This document shows, in pieces, positions 10,783 to 20,877 of a stretch of DNA of 64,000 nucleotides. Positions within the stretch are counted from its first letter, which is position 1. Every line of letters begins with the position of its first letter. The notes under the pieces were generated by a model. It ran no database searches, had not been told where the DNA came from, and saw nothing but the letters and a program-made list of their open reading frames with translations. The stretch comes from Formicarius rufipectus (lineage: Eukaryota > Chordata > Aves > Passeriformes > Formicariidae): the NCBI GenBank assembly GCA_013399695.1, contig VXAU01003749.1:167851-231850 (forward strand). Direction: 5' to 3'. The position numbers and the translations under genes were made by a program.

Positions 10783-11539
10783 TTTGGTCCTTTTCCCCTT
10801 CCCCTTTTCCCCTTTTCCCTTTTGGGGCTGTTGGGATTTGTTTGGAATCCTTGTATTATATGTACATAGTATTTAGCTGTATATATATAAAATATCTATA
10901 AATATATATCTATTCCTTTACTAAATTTGCCATTTACTAGGTTTTTATCCTTTTGTGGGGAGACCTGGCCGGCTCACAGCTGGGTTTGGTGGGGAGCTGA
11001 GCAAACCCTACACAGAACTCCCCTCTGGGGAGCCACCAGCACCTTCACACCCACCTGAGGGGTCATGTCTGCTCAGGGGCCAGCAGGGAGGCCAAAAATA
11101 TGCCAGGATTGACCTCACAGAGTAAATCCCCCCTTGGGAAACTCCCCACCCTGGGGGAGGGACTGGGCGTTCCCATCTGAGCCCAAGGAGAGATAAGTTG
11201 GGGTTTGGGGACTGGGTTCTCTCCTCAGATCCAGAGGAGGAGCAGAGCCTCACCAGGACTGGGACTGCCACCAGACTGCCACCATCATTGACACCAGCAG
11301 GTTTCTTTCCTTTCTTCTTACTTTGAACTCAAGGGGCCCACGTGGTGCTCAGCACAGGGGTTGGGAGCTCCATCCTGCTCGTGCCCCCCTGGGCTGGGCT
11401 GCACAGCTGATTTTGGAGGTCAAACGGATTTCCCTTCTGTCTCAGTGTATTTTGTGATCTTTTTCATTAAATTGTTCTTCTGACTTGCAATCACATTCTA
11501 AGTTCATTTCTCCTGCTGGTTTAACTCTAAACCAGCACA
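10432..11539 (+). mobile_element. LTR-like element (endogenous retrovirus type), about 1.1 kb
   Basis: It begins TGTGGTAGTTT and ends AAACCAGCACA, imperfect inverted termini (9 of 11 positions pair) with the TG...CA ends typical of LTRs. A TATA-like TATAAA is at 10519-10524 and an ATTAAA hexamer near 11467, in the order expected for U3 and R. No gag, pol or env-like frame is near, so it would be a solo LTR or a remnant. The family could not be named, and no clear target-site duplication is seen. Confidence 0.55.
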
Positions 11540-11924
11540 CAGACCCATGGGAAGGATACAGACAGGCACTCTGAGCCTCCTCAGCTATTGATACACAGGA
11601 GATCACAATCACTTTTCAGTAAATTACTGACACTGAACAAAAGCTGCCACACTAAAGGCATAAATCCAGTCACTGTTGGACATGACAACCACAAACCAGG
11701 TCTGACACTTCCCAATCTCTTCTCCCTTTAGCCCCTGCTCCCTAAAACCAGGACAGAGCACTGGGCAGCAGTGAGGGAGGGCAGGTAACAAAACCTTTGT
11801 GTGTCCACCTCCACCAGCCCAGGGCGTTTCATCAACCCCACTGAACTCCCACGCTTTTCCTAACGCCAGCCACAGCCAGGGGCAGAGCTGCACCTCAGTT
11901 TTGGCCCTCAAAACACACTGGAGA

Positions 11925-12003
11925 TGAGGAGAAAGTTCTTTGCTGTGAGGGTGGGGAGCCCCTGGTACAGGTTTCCCAGCAAAGCTGTGGCTGCCCCATC
12001 CCT
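11925..12003 (+). mobile_element. CR1 LINE fragment cut off at its 3' side
   Basis: It reads GAGGAGAAAGTTCTTTGCTG, GTGAGGGTGGGGAGCCCCTG and GCTGTGGCTGCCCCATCCCT, then breaks at about 12003 where inverted-repeat junction sequence starts. The rest of the CR1 tail is absent on the far side of the arm. CR1 copies usually lose the 5' side, so this loss points to a later rearrangement. Confidence 0.82.
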
Positions 12004-12026
12004 GGTTCCACCCTTCTTGCCAGAAG

Positions 12027-12536
12027 AAGGGTAAAAACAAAACAATCTCACTCAATCAAATCCCAGGAATTAATTAAATAAAACAATAACACAGAGAAGA
12101 TCTCACCAGCTTCCCTTAGGAGAAGTGAGTGCCCTCCCTCCTCTGTCGACACAGATATCACCCCTCAGCCAGGCCTGAGCTCAGAGATCAGCCGAGGCCT
12201 GAACCCCGAGAGCTGCCGGCTCCGTGTCCACCCGACAGGGGAGAGAAGAGGAAAGAGACCCAAGACAGGAAACTCCCTTCTGTCTTTATACACCTGATTC
12301 CGTAAGGGAATGACATGGAATACTTCCTTAGTTTTGTACCCCGGTTTCTAGGGAAGGCCTACAGACAAACTACCACACCTGAGTCATTGGTGTGGGGACA
12401 GGAACACTTCCTTATTCCCCAGGAGTTCCCAACCCCCCCCGTGCCCTGAGGGGTGGGGTGTGCCCTGGGCAGCTGCTGCCAATGGTCCATGGGGAGCAGC
12501 TCATGAGAAAAATGACATAGAGAGTTCAGAATCCAC
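12027..12536 (-). repeat. Right arm of the 510-bp inverted repeat
   Basis: Reverse-complement copy of 10273-10782. The LTR-derived part lies at 12027-12377 and the non-LTR part at 12378-12536, so the copy carries flanking DNA and is not simply a second insertion. The left junction sits next to the small palindrome CCCTTCTTGCCAGAAGAAGG at 12011-12030. Confidence 0.92.
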
Positions 12537-12539
12537 ACC

Positions 12540-13240
12540 CACCCAGTGACAAACTGGGCCTGGCTACCATAACCAGGACAGTCTGATGCCCAATTTATGA
12601 AGAATAATTTTTGGCAAACCTATAACCCCACACATTGAAATTATTTTCTGGGACCTTTTCTTATTCTGTCTACTCAGTATGAAAAGATGCTAAGAATGTC
12701 AACCCCAGTCCAGAGTAGTTTGTTTCTTCAGGTGTGATAATCCTTGTCTGCCTACAGTTCAGAATGTACAGAATGCATGTTGTTCTCTACAAATACCACA
12801 TTCCTGTTTAAAGTTTATGAATGAACATTAATACATGTCACTGAAATAAAAACATTGATGAAGAGAGCATTTCCCTACTTTTTCACTGCATTGGAGGAAA
12901 AAAAATTAAGTTAGAGATTAAGAGAATGTAAGAAAAAAATGTATTTTAAAAGAGGCAAGGAAGCCAGTGGCAGTGTAATCCAGTAATATCTTACTTGGTC
13001 CAGGTTGCTTTACAGGAATTTAGTGGGTTTTCTTCTTCAGAATTTTGTAAGAGCTGCTCTTACATTTTTAGCTCTGTTGTATGAAGTATTGTATGAACTT
13101 ATTTTACAAGACTGTTGCTTTCTCAAAGCTTTTAAAACAGGTGTAAGAGGAAAAACCAAAAAAGGAATCTTGTTGCAAAGAGAAGAGGAGGAGGAAGATG
13201 GAAGGATGAGATTAAGGAAGAGGAAAGTTCCCAGATTTTC
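12540..13240. other. Unique intronic sequence, no gene seen
   Basis: AT-rich, with no recognised repeat or exon. Confidence 0.4.
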
Positions 13241-13244
13241 CAGG

Positions 13245-13507
13245 TAACAAGTGACAGGATGAGAGGAGATGGTCTCAAGTTGACTCAGAGGAGTTTTAGT
13301 TTGGATATCAGCAAAAAGGTCTTGCCCCAAAGGGTTGTCCAGCCCTGGCACAGCTGCCCACGGCAGGGGTGGAGGTGCCATCCCTGGAGGGGTTTAACAC
13401 ACCTGTAGATGTGGCACTTGGGGACAGGGGTTAGTGGTGGCCTTGGCAGTGCTGGAGGATGGCTGGACTTGAACTTAGAGGTCTTTCCCAACCTTAACAA
13501 TTCTGTG
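13245..13507 (+). mobile_element. CR1 LINE fragment
   Basis: It runs from AGTGACAGGATGAGAGGAGA through AAAGGGTTGTCCAGCCCTGG and CATCCCTGGAGGGGTTTAAC to TCTTTCCCAACCTTAACAAT and TCTGTG. The GATGTGGCACTTGGGGACA block marks a subfamily also present at 22818 on the other strand. Confidence 0.87.
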
Positions 13508-13512
13508 TTGGT

Positions 13513-13812
13513 GTAAATCCACCATCCTTCAGCTTGAGGCCACTGCCCCTTGTCCTGCCACTCCAAAGTCCCTCTCCAGCCTTCCTGGAGCTCTTTTAGG
13601 TACTGGAAAGGGCTCTAAGTTGTCCAAAGACCCTTTTTTTCTCCAGACTGAACAACCTCAGCCTGTCTCCATAGCAGAGATCCTCCAACCCTCTGAGCAT
13701 CTTCATGGCCTCCTCTGACTCCCTCCAACAGGTCCATATCCTTCTTACTTTGGAGGCCTCAGAGCTGGATGCAATAAAAGTGGGGTCTCATGACAGCAGA
13801 GGCTTTTTTCCC
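13513..13812 (-). mobile_element. CR1 LINE fragment of an internal region
   Basis: Reverse-strand CR1 region upstream of the tail: GCTTGAGGCCACTGCCCCTT, AGACTGAACAACCTCAGCCT, CTCTGAGCATCTTCATGGCC. The GGAGGCCTCAGAGCTGGATG block completes it. It abuts the 3' end of the plus-strand CR1 at 13507, so the two copies meet head-on. Confidence 0.82.
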
Positions 13813-13814
13813 TG

Positions 13815-14690
13815 TGTTCCTTCCAGGTGTGTGCCAGAGGAGCTCTGCAGATTCCCGTGTTTCCTGGGTGCCAGGATTCCATGCAAACCTCACCTGGATC
13901 TGTGCACAGCCATGAAACTCTGCCCCACTCAGCTTCAGCCAAACCTCTAGGACATGAAACAGGTAACTTTTCTGGCAGTGCCCTCTGTAAAATATTTTGC
14001 AGCTGGAACAACAGGGGATGGAGAAACCTTTGAGATAATGAAAAACTGTGATTTCTGACTCAGATCAGAGAGAAAAATCAAGTACAACATCATGCAAAAT
14101 TACTTTCTGTAGACCCAGAGAGATTTCTTCTGATGAAAAAAACACTGGATGCAGTTCAAAATGACCTCTCAGAACAGAGATTGGTTGCTGGAAAATCTCC
14201 ATTGCCTTTTGGACATCTGCTGGAGGCTTTTTGTTTCCTTCATAATAACATCTCCAGGACTGTTCCATGGAGATATGTGCATGCAGGCTGGAAATCTTGA
14301 GTCACAGACTGCACTGTTTGTCAGGGGCAGGCAAAGGAGGAAGGATACAGTGGCAGGTAATTTGGAAATCCCAGCCCTGGTCACACCCAACCTGTGCTGG
14401 TATCTCTGCTGCAGAGCAAGATAGTTTGGCTGGATAATGAGGGTCTTGCTAATTGCAGTCAGAGCCACATTGTCCTGTTAAAATATGATAGAAGCTTCTT
14501 TTCCATATGTTCTTCACATATAGCAGCTGTCCCAGGCATTTGCTTCACCCAGGAATCCCCCCTGAGGGGTGGGATGGGGACTCAGATATCAGGAGTGAGG
14601 AGACAATAGCAGGTTTATTTTGTTCCCTCATAATAACAATCCAGTGGTCCAAGGAACCAACCTGCCTGTGAGTTTTCCCAGAGAGGGGAC
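13815..14690. other. Unique intronic sequence, no gene seen
   Basis: No recognisable coding or repeat content. Confidence 0.4.
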
Positions 14691-14694
14691 TTTG

Positions 14695-15142
14695 GGGAGC
14701 AAGTCCAGAGGAGGCACTACGATGGGCAGAGGATGGAGCAGCTCTGCTGGGAGGAAAGGCTGGCAGAGCTGGGATTGTCCAGCCTGGAGAAGAGAAGCTT
14801 TGGGGGGACCTCACTGTGGCCTTGCAGGACCTGAAGGAGCTCCAAGAAAGATGGAGAGAGACTATTTCCAAGGGCTGGAGTGACAGGACAAGGGGGAATG
14901 GCTTCAAACTGACAGAGGGCAGGGATAGGTGGGATATTGGGAACGAATCCTTCCCTGGGAGGGTGGGCAGGCCCTGGCACAGGTTGGGCAGAGAAGCTGT
15001 GGCTGCCACATCCTTGGGAGTGTCCAAGGCCAGGTTGGACGGGGCTTGGAGCAGCCTGGGTTGGTGGAAGGTGTTTCTGTCCATGGCAGGGAGTGGCACT
15101 GGATGGGCTTTGAGGTCACTTCCAACACAAACCAAAATATGA
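14695..15142 (+). mobile_element. CR1 LINE fragment, about 450 bp
   Basis: Well preserved, from AGTCCAGAGGAGGCACTACG through CTTGCAGGACCTGAAGGAGC and the full tail. It shares the internal GAGCTCCAAGAAAGATGGAG segment almost exactly with the minus-strand copy at 60297-60800, so both are relatively young members of one subfamily. Confidence 0.92.
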
Positions 15143-15506
15143 TCATGTCACATCAGTCTGATTCTACTGAAGTACTGTAAAATGATGGGCTTTAGTTATG
15201 GTTTCTTGCTCTTGAGAATTTGTGAGAAGGATTTGATGGGTTTTAATAGGAAATTGGTCTCAATGGCCTTATTAGTTCAGTATTTGAAGGACTTTGGTTT
15301 GTACAAGTTCTGAAATTTCTGTGGCAGAGAAATATCAGACCCTCAGAGAGTCTCCTGAGAGCTGGTGCAGCCCTTGTGCATCTCTGTTGTCAACCTCAGA
15401 ACATCTTCCTCTCCTGAAAACACTGTTTTTAGGGTATTCCTGTGCTTCCTCCCAGGCCACTGAGGAACATGAGAACAGATGCAGAGCAGATTTTTGTATA
15501 ATCTTT

Positions 15507-15507
<1 letters not shown>

Positions 15508-15537
<30 letters not shown>

Positions 15538-15550
15538 GTATATGTATGTG
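15508..15550. repeat. TG/TA microsatellite
   Basis: (TG)n passes into (TA)n and then mixed TATG units. Confidence 0.93.
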
Positions 15551-15582
15551 TGCATGCATATGTATATTCTCACACAATTTTC

Positions 15583-15650
15583 CATATGAATTTAATTAAA
15601 GCAGTTTAAAAGTTAATTACAAGATTACTGTGAGCTATACATGCAGGAAA
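15583..15650 (+). repeat. 68-bp dispersed direct repeat, copy 1
   Basis: It pairs with 16120-16187: the copies have the same length without gaps and differ at about eight positions. The shared core starts CATATGAATTTAATTAAAG and ends TGAGCTATACAT-CAGGAAA. It matches no repeat family I can name. Confidence 0.85.
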
Positions 15651-16119
15651 AAAAAACACATCTGAGGAATGCTCTATTTGGGGATAAAGTTCATTTAAAG
15701 TTTAGTGCCAGAAGAAATGTGAACTCTTGAAATATTTTCAAAATTCATTAGTGAATCATTGCAGAAATGCATTTCAGTGTGGGAGGAATTTCAGTAAACT
15801 GGGACTCCAGTTCTACTTGTTTCATGCTTTTGAGAATTCCAACTGCTCTTAATGGGACTATTCTTATAGGTAAAATGAGCTGGATTTGGTTCCAGGAACA
15901 CCTGGCTGGACTTTCAAAGGAACTTAAAAGCCTGCAATGCAAAACCTTTTATTGCTTGGGAAAGGCAATTTGAGCAGAAGGAGGTCACTGGTGTGATTTG
16001 GGGGATCCACACAGAATATTCCTGGTCAGTGGGCAGAGATCAAGTTCCCATGAAGCTCTAGGGATGGTCAACCTGTTCTGCTGTGTTTTCAGGTGGGAAA
16101 CCGAATCCAGTTCTTTTTA

Positions 16120-16187
16120 CATATGAATTTAATTAAAGTTGTTTTAAAGTTAACGACAAGATTATTGTGAGCTATACATACAGGAAA
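16120..16187 (+). repeat. 68-bp dispersed direct repeat, copy 2
   Basis: Partner of 15583-15650, 537 bases downstream in the same orientation. The differences are mostly transitions, suggesting an old local duplication or two relics of one short element. Confidence 0.85.
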
Positions 16188-16189
16188 GA

Positions 16190-17237
16190 ATCCATCTCCC
16201 TTCCTTGTCAGGAAGGGAGAAGGTGGAAGGTAAAAACTGCCCCATCCTAGTGCTCTGAAATAGTGGTTGGTGGAACCAACTGGGCCTGTGGGTTACTGGG
16301 ATGAGTAACTGAAGCATTAAACTCTTCTGGCCAGATTAATTTATGCAGATGTGTAATTTTTTTTTGTCACTGTGACCTTTTTGGGTTTGCTTTGATAACT
16401 TTTCTCTCTCTGAAAATTAGTCTTTTTAACCCCATGTGCAGCACATTGATCTGTTCACAGGGATAAATGAGTGAACTTTGTTGTTGTTTGGAACTCATTC
16501 ACCTAAGTAGGACAGGGGGACAGGACAACCCCCTTCTCACCTCAGCAGGCCCTAGTGAGCCACTGTAACCCTGCACGAGCTGAACCATCCAAACAATGTG
16601 ACCCAGTGCTGGTTTTCTCTTCTTTTCCTGAACAGCTGACCCAGCTTCAAATGTGTGACTCATGGCCTCTCCAGCAGAAAGATCAGGAGCAGTTTCTGAG
16701 TTGATCCAAGAGCCCCACAGGACAGGAAGACCATGAGGATGGCAGGAACCTGGGTGGGTGTGCAGCTTGGACACTTGCTGGATCTGGGACACAGGCACAG
16801 ATGGGCAACCATGGTATTTAAAACAAAAAACCCATCCTGTTGTTGTTGTTATTCTCTGTCACCTGACATGGACACTTACCTGCTGCTTCTCCACTCACTG
16901 GCTTGTGAGAGCCCTGGTGGGTCAAAGCCATGGTTTGTAAGATGCTGAAAATGGGGAGGAGCTTTGAAGCATCAGCCACGGTAACCTGGATGTGCTTGTG
17001 TGGATCTCTGAGGATACGCTGGCTCGGAGGGCAGACTCAAGCAAGCATGAGTGTGAGTTTGATGGCCAGCAGAAGTGGTGATGATACAGGGAGAAGTGAG
17101 TGTGGGGGAGTGCTCTGAAACAGGCACCTTCCAATTAGAGATGACCTGGCTTTGAATCCCTACACAGGCGTTTTGGTGCACAGCACTGAAAGGAACTGGT
17201 TATTGTCTTCATTAATGTTCTTTTGTGTTTCTTCCAG
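16190..17237. other. Sequence just upstream of the B3GALT5 coding exon
   Basis: It holds two weaker in-phase start candidates for B3GALT5 (ATG at 16930 with donor at 16981; ATG at 17081 with donor GTGAGT at 17096), and the pyrimidine-rich acceptor at 17221-17237. Otherwise no repeat or gene is recognised. Confidence 0.4.
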
Positions 17238-18206
17238 GTGGATTCCAGAAAGTTCAGGCTGTTTTTTTGCCTCCTCGTGCTCGGCGGTGCCAGCTTCTAC
17301 TTCTTTTACAACTGGACTGAGTTCTGTGTGTTCTGTGAGAACAGCCAAGGGAACAGGTGGGAAACAGATTTGTTCCCCACGGAGCCTTTCAGGAGGATCG
17401 AAAGAAAATTCTCCCAGCTCCCACACATAGACTGCCTTAAGGACCCTCCTTTCCTTGTCCTACTGGTGGCATCCTCACCCCAGTACCTGGATGCCAGGAT
17501 GGCCATCCGGCAGACCTGGGGCAAGGAGAGGACCGTGGCTGGGAAGCGCCTGGTGACGTTTTTCCTCCTGGGAAGCACTGTGGATCCCAGCCAGCAGGCT
17601 GACCTCGCTGCTGAAGGGCAGAAGTACAGGGACATCATCCAAAAGAACTTCATAGACACGTATTACAACCTGACCTTGAAGACAATGATGGGCATCGAGT
17701 GGGTTCACCGGTTTTGTTCCCAGGCCAGCTTTGTGATGAAAACTGACACAGATGTGTTTGTCAACGTTTTTTACCTCACTGAGCTGCTTCTGAAGAAGGA
17801 GAAGACCACTGGGTTCTTCACAGGCTTTTTAAAACTGAACGAGTACCCCATAAGGAGAAAAGAGAGCAAGTGGTACGTGAGTATGGAAGAGTACCCAGGG
17901 ACGACCTACCCACCGTTCTGCTCCGGGACTGGCTATGTTTTATCCAGGGATGTGGCCAGTCAGATCTATAATGTTTCTGGGAGTGTTCCCTTCATCAAAC
18001 TGGAGGATGTCTTCATAGGACTGTGCCTTGCCAAATTAAAGATTCAGCTGGAGGAGCTTCATTCGGAGCAGACGTTCTTTCCAGAGAAGATCAGGTTCTC
18101 TGTTTCTCGCTTCAAGAAAATCGTGATGTGCCACCAAGTGAACCCATCCGAGCAGCTGAGCTACTGGAATCACTTAGTGACAGAAACCCCTGGAAAGGGG
18201 GACTAA
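17238..18206 (+). CDS. B3GALT5: B3GALT5 main coding exon (beta-1,3-galactosyltransferase 5)
   Basis: This exon encodes 322 residues and then TAA. The family (GT31) is Golgi type II membrane enzymes that move galactose from UDP-Gal in beta-1,3 linkage onto GlcNAc- or GalNAc-ended glycans. Visible hallmarks in order: a hydrophobic signal anchor (FFCLLVLGGASFYFF), the MAIRQTWGKE motif, YYNLTLKTMMGIEWV, the metal/UDP-binding DTD (17745-17753), the YPPFCSGTGYV motif, and EDVFIGLCL (from 18003). N-glycosylation sequons NWT, NLT and NVS are present. The stretch LTLKTMMGIEWVHRFC is shared with mammalian B3GALT5 as I recall it, which separates it from B3GALT1/2. The reading frame has no in-frame ATG near its start. 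GTG at 17238 directly follows a pyrimidine-rich acceptor ending CAG at 17237, so the initiator lies in an upstream exon in phase 0. With the exon at 6568-6614 the protein would be 333 residues; human B3GALT5 is 310. Confidence 0.95.
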   Translation: MDSRKFRLFFCLLVLGGASFYFFYNWTEFCVFCENSQGNRWETDLFPTEPFRRIERKFSQLPHIDCLKDPPFLVLLVASSPQYLDARMAIRQTWGKERTVAGKRLVTFFLLGSTVDPSQQADLAAEGQKYRDIIQKNFIDTYYNLTLKTMMGIEWVHRFCSQASFVMKTDTDVFVNVFYLTELLLKKEKTTGFFTGFLKLNEYPIRRKESKWYVSMEEYPGTTYPPFCSGTGYVLSRDVASQIYNVSGSVPFIKLEDVFIGLCLAKLKIQLEELHSEQTFFPEKIRFSVSRFKKIVMCHQVNPSEQLSYWNHLVTETPGKGD

Positions 18207-18331
18207 CACCTTCCCTGCTGGAATGAACCCGCCAAAAGGCTCTGCTTTTCCAGGGCTGCTCTTGGCTCCAGCAAAACTCCCCATTAACTCCAGATTCATC
18301 ACGTGAAAGACTTTTCAAATGGTTATTTTAA

Positions 18332-18560
18332 TCATAGAATTGTTAAGGTTGGAAAAGACTTCCAGGATCATCGAGCCCAACCTTTGACCTTATCAACTAA
18401 ACCATTGCACTGAGTCCAGTCATTCCTTGGACACCTCCAGGGATGGGGACTCCACAACCTCCCTGGGCACCCCCTTCCCATGCCAGATCACCCTTCCCAT
18501 GAAGAAATTCTCAGTTTCTGCCCAAATCCCTTTCTCTGCCATTCACTCCCAGCTCTTTGC
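18332..18560 (-). mobile_element. CR1 LINE 3'-end fragment in or after the B3GALT5 3' UTR
   Basis: It reads ATCATAGAATTGTTAAGGTT at its 3' end, then TTGGACACCTCCAGGGATGG and ACCTCCCTGGGCACCCCCTT. It begins 126 bases after the B3GALT5 stop, so transcripts using a distal poly(A) site would contain antisense CR1. Confidence 0.88.
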
Positions 18561-18683
18561 ATCTCTTTTCTCCACAATTATTGTGGGTTTTTTTTCTGGG
18601 ACCTGCCCTCCAAATCCTGCTGCTAAAGGACTGGGAACATTTCTGCAGTTCTAAACTAACAGTCCAAACCCTTTTGCCCAGAG

Positions 18684-18689
18684 AATAAA
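18684..18689 (+). terminator. B3GALT5: Candidate poly(A) signal for B3GALT5
   Basis: This AATAAA lies about 480 bases after the B3GALT5 stop, just beyond a minus-strand CR1. Another AATAAA is at 19674. Which of them, if either, ends the transcript cannot be decided from sequence. Confidence 0.3.
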
Positions 18690-20343
18690 ATCTGCACCAT
18701 CTTCCTGGTCACCCTTGAGAGATTCCTGCCCCCATCTAAGCAGGCATTTAAGGAATGATACTTGGAGCTGTCAGGACACTCCTCTCCTGGCAGAGGGAAC
18801 CTCAGCCCTGCCCTTGCAGCTGGTTCTGTGTGGGCAGAGCTGCATCCTGGCACAGATCCCTCCTTCAGTCTACAAACATTGCTTTTTTTTTTTTTTTGGC
18901 AGAGATGGAAGAATTTCCCCATGCAATGCTCTTGGGACAACCTTGGGGACTGCAGGTCACCTGGTGAAGGTGCAAAGCTGCTTCATCTGTGTCCTTTGGA
19001 TGTGCTTCCTGCTGGTGGAACCAGCCGAGGGTGTCCTGCTCTTTCTATTAAAAATAGACCCCGAGGACACCTTTTGTATTTTGTAGCTCACTTTGATTGC
19101 CTGAAAGCCACTGTCAATGGTTTGCCAAGGCTAAACTGGAGTCACTTACAGTGATTTAGACTTTTTTTTTCCTCTGAGAAACTGGGTGTGTGGGGGAGAA
19201 GATGGGAGGATTTTTCTCTTTTAAAGATGACTCGGTGGGAAAATGTGCTTAAGTATTTATTGGGGCCAGGAGCCCTATTTCTTGTTTCATTCCCAAGCAA
19301 AGGCTCACGAAATCTCTGGGATGTTTGTAGGTTCCAGAGATAAAGAACTGAGTCTTTACAGTAGATGCTGTGAAAAAATCCTTTTGGGCTAAGAGGAAGG
19401 AGTTCATAAATCCTGCCTTATGCAGTGCTCCTGTCTGAGTTCCTGTCACACCAAGGAAAGGTCCTTTTTATCAGCAAAGAAGGAGAAAATGCCTTTAATA
19501 TGTGTGAAATTTTCTTTCAATTTTTTTTTTTTAAATTTTTTATTTTTCTAGCAGAGAGCAGTAAAAGTGGAGCTATTCTCAAGGGGAAGGTGGGCCAGGA
19601 GCTGAGGGGATCTGACACCTGGTAGGGCTCATCCTCACACCCCCATAGGAGGGAGAAGAAGGAAAGACAGGGAAATAAATTTACTTCCACTGTTGTTTAT
19701 TTTTATTGTTCCTTTTCTTTTTATTGAAGTCAGCCAAGACTGTTCAGGTGTATCTTTTTACTTGCCTGGGTCTGAAAAGCAGGATAAATATTTTCAGCAG
19801 GAGTATGGCCCATCCTGAAAAGTGGTTAGTAATGGTAATCATATTTGTTTTCTTCAAATTTGTTATCTTCCGCTTTCTCAAGAATAACTCGAGCTCATGC
19901 ACTTATTTTTGACCACTGATAATGAAGGAAATTACTTGTTTGGCAGAAGAATAATTGTCTAAATTTTAATATTCTTTATTAAATGTCAAATACTTTATTA
20001 AAATAAAATATTTTAACAGCTCGATTTTATTTATAATTCAGCTATTTTCTGAACACTTTTGCTGCTGCTGAGATGTGTCAGGCTGATAAAGCCAAGCAGC
20101 ACCCTTTTCATCCCCATTCTTTCCATGTGACCTGCAGAAATGTCTTTTGCCATTCATTGCTCTTGTGCCCCAGGTGCAGGCTGGCTATTCCTTTAACTTA
20201 TGGAACAATGGTGAGCAGAAGGAATATTTCCTGGCCTTTCCCAGCTCCTGTCTTGTAGGGTAGAGGGTCTCTGAGCTGGGAGATCATCATCATTTAATTA
20301 ATGTTCATTTTGGCCCCTGCTGGTCCTCAGAGATAATACTAAA

Positions 20344-20372
20344 ATAAATAATAATAATAATAATAATTATAA
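20344..20372. repeat. AAT microsatellite
   Basis: A run of AAT/ATA units, slightly interrupted at the end. Confidence 0.9.
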
Positions 20373-20877
20373 TACAATAATCCTGCAGTTGCCTGGAGGT
20401 CCCAATTCCACCTCTGTGCCTGATGCCAGCTTTCTCCCATCTGGCAGGACCATCCAACTGTGCAATCCCAGAGAGCCTTTATCTTCCTTTAGGATTGGGT
20501 GTGTTGAGCTCCAGGAGCTGTGGTGACTCCTGGGGTGGTGCAGCTGCTGCTCCTCTCTCAGGCTGAGCTTGTGGGAAAGGATGAAGTTTCCCTCTAGGAG
20601 ACAACATCTTGGGTGGTTTCCCTGAACTAAAACATGTCCCACCTGAGCAGTGTGTGGCTCTGTATAAGCTTAAAAATGTTACCCTTGAGGGCCAAGTTCT
20701 GCTTGACCTCTTGGCTGTGGCTTTTATCCCAGCTCAGGAGTGCTCCCAATTACTTGAATACAGCTGCTGACTGGGAAGATGGTCTGTTGTCTGTGAAGCA
20801 CTTTTGCAGACTCTGCCACTATGTTTTGGGGCTAAATTCTGATGCAAAATGTCCCTGCCCACTTCAGGAGTTTGGAA

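Larger units (their letters stand above)
18570..20870. other. Intergenic or 3' UTR sequence after B3GALT5
   Basis: Unique, with poly-T at 18884-18899, T-rich stretches near 19520 and several AATAAA hexamers (18684, 19674 and the 19970-20030 block). A long B3GALT5 3' UTR could extend here. Confidence 0.35.
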
